Translations under genes and position numbers: made by a program | The notes under the pieces: model-generated | What the model saw: only the letters and a program-made list of their open reading frames with translations | Told to the model about the DNA's origin: nothing | Databases searched by the model: none | In this document: in pieces, positions 24,893-32,198 of the stretch | Layout of the letters: every line of letters starts with the position of its first letter | Position numbering within the stretch: the stretch's first letter is position 1 | NCBI GenBank assembly: GCA_963740945.1 | Contig: CAVUGE010000044.1 | Coordinates: 57,431-121,430, forward strand | Source: CAVQBP01 sp963740945 | GTDB lineage: Bacteria > Bacteroidota > Ignavibacteria > Ignavibacteriales > Ignavibacteriaceae | DNA length: 64,000 nucleotides | Direction: 5' to 3'

Positions 24893-26015
24893 AAATCACC
24901 TCCCCCTGATTTAATCTTATCAAACTATCATTTTCGGTAATTTTAAGAAAAGACATGTCTGAAAAATCGGTAAGGGTAATAAATGCCTGACCAGTTTCCC
25001 TTAAGAATTCACTAGTTTTTAATGAACGCCGGGCATCAAGTTCACCGAAAACGTCATCTAATAAGAAGACTGGTGTTCTGCCAGTCTTATCTTTTAGATA
25101 AAAAAACTGAGCAAACTTTAATGCAATCTGAAAAGTTTTATGCTGCCCTTGTGAGCCGTAGGTTCTTAATTCCTTATTATTAATTTCAAAAAGAAATTCA
25201 TCTCTATGCGGACCAACCAAATTAGCGGCTCTTCTAAGTTCTTCGTCTTTTTTAATATTCAGAACATTTATAAAAATTTCTTTTATAGACAAATCGACAG
25301 ACTTATCGTTTTCATTTTCCAAATACAAATAGTGCACTTGAGGTAATTCATCAGTCTTCATTATTTTCAAATAGGAAAGTTCAACATAAGAGTTAAATTC
25401 ATTAACAAATTTCATTCTATGTTCGATTATTTCGGAACCAACATCAACCAATTTTAATGTCCATGCATCCAATTCATTATTCCAGTTTGCAGAAATTTTC
25501 TTATTTTCCTTTATCCGGGTTAAAAGTGAAGAGCGCTGCCGGAGAGTGCGATTATAATCTAACAATAATTTCAGATATGTTTCACTTGATTGAGAGATAA
25601 CAGAATCGACAAATTTTCTTCGATCACCCGGTGGACCTTGAGTAATAGAGTGATCAGCGGGAATTAGAATAACGACAGGAAATTTGCCAATAACATCCGC
25701 ATAACGATTAATCTGTTTATCGTTTTGAAAATAATATTTACGGTTTTCTTCCAAGGAAAAATAAACCCTCACATTATTTTCTGTTAAATCTCTAAAAGAA
25801 CCTTTAATTTCAAATTCTTTTTCCTTAAACCTAGTCACTTCACTATCAGTTTTTGAATTATAGCCTTTGGTTGTACATAAGAAATAGATTGATTCCAAAA
25901 TAGATGTTTTTCCCTGGCCATTTCCTCCAACTATATAATTTATTTTATCTGAAAAATTTATGCTGGTGTTTTTGTGACTTCTAAAGTTTTTTAGATAAAT
26001 TGAGGAAAGGATCAT
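24885..26015 (-). CDS. recF: DNA repair and gap-loading protein RecF
   Basis: 376 residues. RecF is an SMC-like ATPase that loads RecA on gaps. The Walker A is 'VGGNGQGKTSILESIYFL' (about 31-48), 'LVGPHRDEF' and the signature/Walker B segment 'GSQGQHKTFQIALKFAQFFYL' and 'PVFLLDDVFGELDARRS' follow. Length is as usual. It starts 2 bases after the dnaN stop and overlaps the DciA-like gene, so dnaN-recF-dciA are one transcript. Confidence 0.97.
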   Translation of the reverse strand: MILSSIYLKNFRSHKNTSINFSDKINYIVGGNGQGKTSILESIYFLCTTKGYNSKTDSEVTRFKEKEFEIKGSFRDLTENNVRVYFSLEENRKYYFQNDKQINRYADVIGKFPVVILIPADHSITQGPPGDRRKFVDSVISQSSETYLKLLLDYNRTLRQRSSLLTRIKENKKISANWNNELDAWTLKLVDVGSEIIEHRMKFVNEFNSYVELSYLKIMKTDELPQVHYLYLENENDKSVDLSIKEIFINVLNIKKDEELRRAANLVGPHRDEFLFEINNKELRTYGSQGQHKTFQIALKFAQFFYLKDKTGRTPVFLLDDVFGELDARRSLKTSEFLRETGQAFITLTDFSDMSFLKITENDSLIRLNQGEVIYE

Positions 26016-26017
26016 AT

Positions 26018-27127
26018 TTAGTTATTTAAGCGTACCGGCATTAACAGAAGCATCAATTCTTCATTTTCATCATTTTCCAAAGGTTCTATAATGCATGCTT
26101 TAGTTGGTGAATGTAACTTAAAAATTACTTCATCCTTATTTATATGTAATAAAATATCGTTCATATAAGAAGTATTAAACCCGATATCCATAGGGTCGCC
26201 ATTGTATTCACAAGAGACTTTTTCTTTAGCATTTGAACCATGATCTATATCTTCAGCGGATATTTCCAAGTCATTATTATTGATCGATAGTTTAACCTGC
26301 TTGGAAGTTGAAGTTGAAAAAAGCATCATTCTTTTAACAGTTGAAAGAATATCATTTGTTTTTACTTTTAATATATTTTCATTTTCCAAAGGAATAACAC
26401 TGTTGTAGGAAGGATATTTTTCTCCGATTAATCTTGATATGAATTCAACGTCGCCAAAATGCACCAAAATGTTTGTTTTACTTAAATAAATATTAACATC
26501 GCTATCGGACAATTGCTTTGAAAGAACAGAAACAGCTCTTTCCGGTATAATATACTGTTCTTCTTTTTCTGAAGTTAAGGTTTTGTTAACATATTTAACT
26601 AATCTATGACCATCGGTTGCAACAAACCTAAGGCCATCTTCCGAAAATTCCAGCAAGGTACCAGTCATTGCTGGTCTCATATCTTCCTTACTCATAGCAA
26701 AAGAAGTTTGATCAATAGCTTTTTTAATATCATTTCCATTCAATTTAATTTCTTTATCTTTGGGGACAGAAGGTATTTCCGGAAAATCTTCCGGAGATGA
26801 AAAGCCTATATTATATAATCCGTTATCGGTTGATAATTTCAATTTTGAATTAGATTCAGTTTCAAAATTGATTTGAGTATCACCTAAAGAGCGAATTATA
26901 TCGTATAAAAGTTTTGCCGGTATTACCATCTGAATATTTTCATCTGCGGCAACATTGATAGAAGATCTTATAGCAATTTCAAGGTCGGTAGCACTAACAG
27001 TAAGCAAACCGTCATGAACATCAAACAGAAAGTTTTCTAAAATAGGCATAGGGGTACGGGTTGGAACAGCCGGTATAATTTTAGATAAAAGTTTTTCTAA
27101 AACTTTACTGTTTACTTTGAATTTCAT
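26018..27127 (-). CDS. dnaN: DNA polymerase III beta sliding clamp
   Basis: 369 residues, three clamp domains: 'LLSKIIPAVPTRTPMPILENF' at the N-terminus, 'DEDMRPAMTGTLLEFSEDGLRFVATDGHRL'-like centre, and the C-terminal 'LMLLLMPVRLNN', the conserved end of the clamp. It tethers polymerase III to DNA. ATG start at 27127 with a weak ribosome site. Separated from dnaA by 452 AT-rich bases that carry the origin unwinding region, and by the dnaA terminator, so dnaN must have its own promoter. Confidence 0.97.
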   Translation of the reverse strand: MKFKVNSKVLEKLLSKIIPAVPTRTPMPILENFLFDVHDGLLTVSATDLEIAIRSSINVAADENIQMVIPAKLLYDIIRSLGDTQINFETESNSKLKLSTDNGLYNIGFSSPEDFPEIPSVPKDKEIKLNGNDIKKAIDQTSFAMSKEDMRPAMTGTLLEFSEDGLRFVATDGHRLVKYVNKTLTSEKEEQYIIPERAVSVLSKQLSDSDVNIYLSKTNILVHFGDVEFISRLIGEKYPSYNSVIPLENENILKVKTNDILSTVKRMMLFSTSTSKQVKLSINNNDLEISAEDIDHGSNAKEKVSCEYNGDPMDIGFNTSYMNDILLHINKDEVIFKLHSPTKACIIEPLENDENEELMLLLMPVRLNN

Positions 27128-27240
27128 TTATAAAATCTCCTTTTAAACGATACAAAATAATAAAAATAAGCAACATTCTCAATGAAAAACAGAGTCTAAA
27201 ATAGAAATATATTGAATAGAAAAGTCAAGTTGATAACAAC

Positions 27241-27291
27241 ATTATTATTATAATTTAAATATTAATTTAAAATTAATAATAGTAATAAGGG
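27241..27291. other. AT-rich unwinding element with DnaA-trio-like track
   Basis: An almost pure A/T stretch (27241-27273) runs into TAATAATAGTAATAAGGG at 27274-27291, then directly into two DnaA-box-like sites. This order of DnaA boxes, GC-rich triplet, TAA/TAG trinucleotides and AT-rich DNA matches the basal unwinding system described in Bacillus subtilis, including placement between dnaA and dnaN. Confidence 0.7.
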
Positions 27292-27308
27292 TGTGAATAT
27301 GTGGATAT
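27292..27308 (-). promoter_or_regulatory. Two abutting DnaA-box-like sites
   Basis: On the minus strand, ATATTCACA (27292-27300) and ATATCCACA (27300-27308) each differ from TTATCCACA by one or two positions, share a base and point toward the AT-rich stretch. Weaker relatives occur at 27402-27410 (TTATCAACA, minus strand) and 27452-27460 (TTCTACACA). Confidence 0.65.
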
Positions 27309-27535
27309 GTAATAAATATGAATATAACGATTAAAAACAGAGACTTTTATACATTGTTTAATGTTGATTAGTCTTAGTAAAAAAGCAATTTATAAACATA
27401 CTGTTGATAAATATAAATTTCTTAACAAGTTATAGTTGGGATATAAACAACTTCTACACATTTGTTTTTTTTTAATATAATTTTTTTTCAGAGCATACTA
27501 TGATGGGAAAAATTACGGAGTTGGGGGTTTTTAAT

Positions 27536-27568
27536 AAAAGTGAGACTCACTCCGGATGTGAGTCTCAC
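27536..27568 (-). terminator. Intrinsic terminator after dnaA
   Basis: A perfect 11-bp stem (GTGAGACTCAC/GTGAGTCTCAC, 27540-27568, 7-nt loop) is followed on the minus strand by TTTTATT. It sits 12 bases beyond the dnaA stop, separating dnaA from dnaN. Confidence 0.88.
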
Positions 27569-27579
27569 ATAAGATAAAA

Positions 27580-28968
27580 TTATGAAGAACTTATTTCGAT
27601 CTGGTTTTTCAGAGTTTCAATAATTTCTCTCAAAGCCACATCTTTTGTTCTGGAGCTTTCAATAGAAGTACATGCATGGATAACAGTGGAATGATCTCTG
27701 CCTCCAAAATGCAAACCAATAGTCTTTAAAGATGATTTCGTTAATTCCTTTGAGAGAAACATAGCTAATTGTCTTGCCAGGACAATCTCTTTTTTTCTGG
27801 TTTTGTCCCTGATTTTATTTTCATCAACTTTTAGATATGAGCATACATGTTTAGTAATAGTTTCAATTGTAACATTCACCTTTCTATCAGTAGCAATTTC
27901 CTTTACAGTTTTTTTTGCGAGTTCAATATTAACTTCTTTTGAGTTAAGAGAGGAGTTTGCTAACAGTTTTATTAAGCATCCTTCAAGTTCACGAATGTTA
28001 GAAGTTATATTGTTTGCAATATATTCGAGGATTTCGTTAGAAACTTCCATACCAAAATCTTCAGATTTCTTTTTTAAAATCGCGATTCTAGTTTCAAGTT
28101 CCGGCGGCTGAATATCAGCGGGAAGTCCCCATTGAAATCTTGATATTAAACGGTCATCCAGACCTTTTAAATCTTTCGGGGCTTTATCACTTGATAAAAC
28201 TATTTGTTTTCTTGATTGATGCAGAGTATTGAATATATGAAAGAAGAGATCCTGAGTTTTTTCTTTTCCAATAAGAAATTGAATGTCATCAATAATCAAA
28301 ACATCCATATTCCTATAAAAGTTTGAAAACTCATTTACTTTATTCGATTGAATAGCTTCGACGAACTCAACAGTAAAAATATCCGAGGAAAGATATATAA
28401 CTCTTTTTGCGGGGAAGCTGTTAACTATTTTGTTTCCAATAGCCTGAATTAGATGAGTTTTACCGAGCCCTACCCCACCATAAACAAAAAAGGGGTTAAA
28501 GGAAGTGCCACCGGGATTATCACTAATAGCACTTGCAGCAGCTCTTGCTAATTGATTACCTTCACCTTTAATAAAATTATCAAAAGTATACCTGGAATTT
28601 AAATAAGTTTCAAAGTCAGGTTTGTTTTTGACAATATGCTGAGAAGATAAGTGAACTGGTTTTTGTGAACGCTCATTAGATTCCTTTTCTTCTGCAATAA
28701 TATATGCCAACTTAGCATTTTCACCCAACACTTCGTGAATAGTTTTGTTTATTAAGGTGTTGAAATGTTCATCAATCCATTCCCAAAAGAAATGGCTGGG
28801 GAGTTGTACAGTTAGAGTTGAATCTTTAACTTCCAAGGATTTTATAGGCTGAAACCAGGTATTATAAGTCATTAAAGTAACGTTCTGCTTGATGGTTTTC
28901 AAGCATTCTTTCCAGAGGGTTTCATGATCCGAGAGTAGTTTTTTTTCAAAAATCAAAGAATTAAGCAT
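27580..28968 (-). CDS. dnaA: Chromosomal replication initiator DnaA
   Basis: 462 residues from ATG 28968; a TTG at 28983 would add five residues. Domain I is at the N-terminus ('WKECLKTIKQNVTLMTYNTWFQPI'). Domain III is an AAA+ ATPase with Walker A 'YGGVGLGKTHLIQAIGN' and Walker B 'VLIIDDIQFL'. Domain IV ends in the DNA-binding signature 'FGGRDHSTVIHACTSIE'. DnaA binds TTATCCACA boxes and opens oriC. One such box (28974-28982) abuts the start codon, which implies autoregulation. Confidence 0.98.
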   Translation of the reverse strand: MLNSLIFEKKLLSDHETLWKECLKTIKQNVTLMTYNTWFQPIKSLEVKDSTLTVQLPSHFFWEWIDEHFNTLINKTIHEVLGENAKLAYIIAEEKESNERSQKPVHLSSQHIVKNKPDFETYLNSRYTFDNFIKGEGNQLARAAASAISDNPGGTSFNPFFVYGGVGLGKTHLIQAIGNKIVNSFPAKRVIYLSSDIFTVEFVEAIQSNKVNEFSNFYRNMDVLIIDDIQFLIGKEKTQDLFFHIFNTLHQSRKQIVLSSDKAPKDLKGLDDRLISRFQWGLPADIQPPELETRIAILKKKSEDFGMEVSNEILEYIANNITSNIRELEGCLIKLLANSSLNSKEVNIELAKKTVKEIATDRKVNVTIETITKHVCSYLKVDENKIRDKTRKKEIVLARQLAMFLSKELTKSSLKTIGLHFGGRDHSTVIHACTSIESSRTKDVALREIIETLKNQIEISSS

Positions 28969-28973
28969 AAAGA

Positions 28974-29400
28974 TTATCCACAATTAAAAAGATTTATTTT
29001 TTGAAATTAATAAGCTTATATTTCTAACACCAGAAAAACAAAGTGCGTTTATCCACAAGATATTCACATTAAATATCTGCCCATAAACGATTAAGATACA
29101 ATAAGTTAGGTTTTTCTGCTTTAAATGAACCCACATCGATATAAATGTTGTCGCCCTAATTAAGCTCATAGTAGACTGTGAAACGTTTTCACAAAATAAA
29201 ATTATCCACAAGATATTAACATTATTTTCGGCTGTCTAACCTAGTGAAAAAATAGGAAGTAATATTGAGCAGTGCAAATTAATTTTTATAAAAATTAAAT
29301 ATTATTTTAATAGAGAAATTAATTTTATGAAAAAGAAATTATCTTGTTTATAAAAATATCAATACTTATTTTTAAAGTCTTTTGAAAAAAGGAGTAATAA
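28974..29400. other. Upstream part of the replication origin (oriC), between dnaA and rpmH
   Basis: Three exact TTATCCACA boxes lie at 28974-28982, 29049-29057 and 29202-29210, all in the same orientation, with a variant ATATTCACA at 29060-29068. The near-palindrome TGTGAAACGTTTTCACA (29177-29193) adds two facing partial boxes. The remainder (29230-29390) is very AT-rich. Divergent dnaA and rpmH-rnpA-yidD-yidC flanks make this the classical origin neighbourhood. No gene is seen in the 417 bases between dnaA and rpmH. Confidence 0.85.
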
Positions 29401-29547
29401 ATGAAAAGGACATATCAGCCGAGCAACAGGAAAAGAAAGAATAAGCACGGATTCAGAGAGAGGATGAAGACTAAAAACGGAAGAAAAGTATTGTCAAGAA
29501 GGAGAGCCAAAGGAAGGAAAAAGTTAACAGTAAGTGATGAGAAATAA
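29401..29547 (+). CDS. rpmH: 50S ribosomal protein L34
   Basis: 48 residues, starting MKRTYQPSNRKRKNKHGF and very rich in Arg and Lys, as usual for L34. A strong ribosome site AAGGAG precedes the ATG. L34 is a small structural protein of the large ribosomal subunit. It opens the plus-strand run rpmH-rnpA-yidD-yidC, the conserved companion of dnaA at the origin. The stop is 5 bases before the rnpA start. Confidence 0.97.
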   Translation: MKRTYQPSNRKRKNKHGFRERMKTKNGRKVLSRRRAKGRKKLTVSDEK

Positions 29548-29552
29548 AATAC

Positions 29553-29951
29553 TTGAATCAGTTTGGACTTTCGTTTAGTGAAAGAATAAAAAGCAGGAAA
29601 GATTTCCAGAAAATATATACCTCCGGAAAAATTCTATTTTCCACAAACAAAAAAATTAAGGCGCATTATATAGTTGAGATAGAGCCAAACAATCCGGGAG
29701 TAAAGATAGCACCGGCAGTTTATAAAAAAGCAGGAACTGCAGTTTGGAGGAATAGATTAAAAAGACTAATAAGAGAATCTTACAGGTTAAACAAAGATAT
29801 TTTAATTAGTTATGCGAAAGAGAAAGAATCTTTGGTGAAAATTGTTTTTTCACCAAACTTACTGAACCAGAAGAAGAATAAAAACTTGAATCTGAAATAT
29901 ATTATGCCGGAAGTTATAGACATAATGTTCAAGATTAAAAGCACGATTTAA
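29553..29951 (+). CDS. rnpA: Ribonuclease P protein component
   Basis: 132 residues from a TTG start. RnpA assists the RNase P RNA in trimming the 5' end of tRNA precursors. The family motif 'RNRLKRLIRESYRLNK' is at residues 70-85 and the N-terminal 'RIKSRKDFQKIYTSGK' block binds the precursor leader. Follows rpmH by 5 bases and precedes yidD by 1 base, the standard order. Confidence 0.94.
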   Translation: MNQFGLSFSERIKSRKDFQKIYTSGKILFSTNKKIKAHYIVEIEPNNPGVKIAPAVYKKAGTAVWRNRLKRLIRESYRLNKDILISYAKEKESLVKIVFSPNLLNQKKNKNLNLKYIMPEVIDIMFKIKSTI

Positions 29952-29952
29952 G

Positions 29953-30162
29953 ATGTCTAGAATATTTGTAATAATAATAAAGGGATATCAAAGATTTATT
30001 TCGCCGTTATTACCTCCGTCTTGCCGTTTTTATCCTACCTGTTCTGAATACGGAATTCAAGCTTTTACAAAGTATGGAACAATAAAAGGCGGTGCAAAGA
30101 CTATCTGGCGAGTTTTAAGATGTAATCCTTTTAATAAAGGCGGATATGATCCGCTGCAATAA
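29953..30162 (+). CDS. yidD: Membrane protein insertion efficiency factor YidD
   Basis: 69 residues. The conserved block 'GYQRFISPLLPPSCRFYPTCSEY' carries the family's two cysteines, and 'GGAKTIWRVLRCNPFNKGGYDPL' ends it. YidD is a small inner-membrane-associated protein that aids YidC-dependent insertion. It starts one base after rnpA and ends 10 bases before yidC. Confidence 0.96.
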   Translation: MSRIFVIIIKGYQRFISPLLPPSCRFYPTCSEYGIQAFTKYGTIKGGAKTIWRVLRCNPFNKGGYDPLQ

Positions 30163-30172
30163 TGGAATTTAA

Positions 30173-32071
30173 ATGGATAAAAAAACAGTATTAGCTTTTA
30201 TATTAATTGGTGGTTTATTAATAATATGGATGTATATAAATGCTCCTGAACCACAAAAACAGATACCCCAAAAACAAATTGATTCAACACAAACGGCAGA
30301 TACATCAGCTAGGACACCAATCAAGGGAAAAGAATCTATAGCAAAAAAAGTTGTTAAACCATCGAAAGAGGAGAACCCGCAGGCGGAAACAGGCGACAGT
30401 TTAGAGTATGGAAAATATTTTTCATTGCCGTCGAAACCGGAAAAAATAATTACAGTAGAAAACAATCTAGTTAAAATGGAATTTTCAACCCACGGCGGAA
30501 ATATTAAGAAATATTATTTAAAGAAATTTCATAACTGGTATTCTGCTGAAGTTGAAGACGATACATCAAATTTTTATCAAACACATGTGCAGTTAATTAA
30601 CTCATCGGAAGGAGGCTCATATGATTTATCATTTGTTTCCTCAGACGGGAAAGCAATAAATACAGCAAACCTTGATTTTGATGTTAAATTAAGCGAGCAG
30701 AAATATAAGATCTTAGGGAATGATTCCCTTACAATAACATTCACGTTAAATTTAGGTGAGAATAAGTATATAAGAAAAATATATATTTTTTACGGAGACA
30801 AATATAGTTTAACCAGTGAGATTGAACTTAGGGGGATGAATAGTATTATAAGCAACAACACATATGATCTTGTGTGGGATAACGGGATTAGGTTTGTTGA
30901 ATATAATTCTGTTGACGAGGCAAGTTATTCAGATGCGAGTGTTTATTATGGTGGGGAACAAGTAGTTGTTGATGCTTCACATCCGAATGAGAAAGAGGAA
31001 AAGACATTCAACGGAAGAATAGATTGGTTAGGGATGAGAAATAAATATTTTGCAGTAATTATTGCTCCTCAAAATCCATCAAATATAGGGGGTGCCTATA
31101 TTGACGGAAACAGAAAAGAGATAGCGAACCAAGGAGTCGTAGAAAAATATGATGCGCAATTATTTATTCCCTTTAATAATACAGATTTTGAAAAAAATAC
31201 ATTTACATTATATATCGGCCCGGTAGATTATGGAATATTAAATGAATATGGAAACAATTTATCCGCAATTGTAGATTTCGGCAGTTTTTTCGGATTGAAA
31301 TTTTTAGTAAGACCAATCGCCATATATATACTTCTTCCATTATTTAATTTTCTTCATCTGTTCATTCCGAACTACGGCGTAGTTATAGTAGTATTCTCAC
31401 TGATTATAAAATTTGTACTTTATCCATTGACGAAGACCAGCTATCAATCAATGAAGAAGATGCAGCTTCTTCAACCAAAGATTGCAGAGTTAAAAGAAAA
31501 ACACAAAGATGATCCGCAGAAAGTAAATAAAGAGACGATGAAACTTTACTCTACCTATGGAGTAAATCCGGCGGGCGGATGCCTTCCTCTTCTTCTTCAA
31601 ATGCCAATATTCATTGCGTTGTGGGGATTGCTAAAAATTGCAATTGATTTAAGACAACAGCCATTTTTTTGGTGGATAAAAGATCTTTCGCAGCCTGATG
31701 TTATATATAATTTACCATTCAAGCTTCCAATTTTCGGTATAGATCAACTTAGCGGGTTAGCATTACTGATGGGTGTTACTACATTCGTTCAACAAAAAAT
31801 GAGTGTTAAGGACCCAAAACAACAATCTCTAGTTTATATAATGCCCGTATTTTTAACAATAATGTTTATGAGTTTCCCTTCCGGGCTAAATCTTTATTAC
31901 TTTATGTTCAATGTATTCTCAATTGCACAACAATATTATATTAATCATAAGCATGATGGAATGGTTCTGCAGCCGGTAAAGAACCCCAAGAAATCGAAAG
32001 GCTTTATGCAGAAGCTGATGGAAACGGCAGAGCAGAATTCAAAAGTGCAGCAACAGAGGAGAAAGCATTAA
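30173..32071 (+). CDS. yidC: Membrane protein insertase YidC
   Basis: 632 residues of the Gram-negative type. A single N-terminal helix ('VLAFILIGGLLIIWMYIN') is followed by a low-complexity linker rich in P, K and Q, a periplasmic beta-supersandwich domain (about 80-365), and the conserved five-helix core from about 370 ('PIAIYILLPLFNFLHLFIPNYGVVIVVFSLIIKFVLYPL' region) with 'GVNPAGGCLPLLLQMPIFIALWGLL'. It inserts and folds inner-membrane proteins alone or with SecYEG. The C-terminal tail is Lys-rich ('SKVQQQRRKH'), helping ribosome binding. Confidence 0.97.
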   Translation: MDKKTVLAFILIGGLLIIWMYINAPEPQKQIPQKQIDSTQTADTSARTPIKGKESIAKKVVKPSKEENPQAETGDSLEYGKYFSLPSKPEKIITVENNLVKMEFSTHGGNIKKYYLKKFHNWYSAEVEDDTSNFYQTHVQLINSSEGGSYDLSFVSSDGKAINTANLDFDVKLSEQKYKILGNDSLTITFTLNLGENKYIRKIYIFYGDKYSLTSEIELRGMNSIISNNTYDLVWDNGIRFVEYNSVDEASYSDASVYYGGEQVVVDASHPNEKEEKTFNGRIDWLGMRNKYFAVIIAPQNPSNIGGAYIDGNRKEIANQGVVEKYDAQLFIPFNNTDFEKNTFTLYIGPVDYGILNEYGNNLSAIVDFGSFFGLKFLVRPIAIYILLPLFNFLHLFIPNYGVVIVVFSLIIKFVLYPLTKTSYQSMKKMQLLQPKIAELKEKHKDDPQKVNKETMKLYSTYGVNPAGGCLPLLLQMPIFIALWGLLKIAIDLRQQPFFWWIKDLSQPDVIYNLPFKLPIFGIDQLSGLALLMGVTTFVQQKMSVKDPKQQSLVYIMPVFLTIMFMSFPSGLNLYYFMFNVFSIAQQYYINHKHDGMVLQPVKNPKKSKGFMQKLMETAEQNSKVQQQRRKH

Positions 32072-32198
32072 AAGAAGAGCCACTCTCAAATATATATAGG
32101 AAATTGCCCATACATATCCTGAAAAAATGTTTATTTTTCGATTATAAATTTTATGAACCACATCCTTGCAATGCGGGGATAAAAGTAGTAAATCATAA

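Noticed and set aside
28984..29211. 75-codon ORF between dnaA and rpmH
   Set aside because: It lies over the DnaA boxes of the origin and has no ribosome site or recognisable protein pattern.
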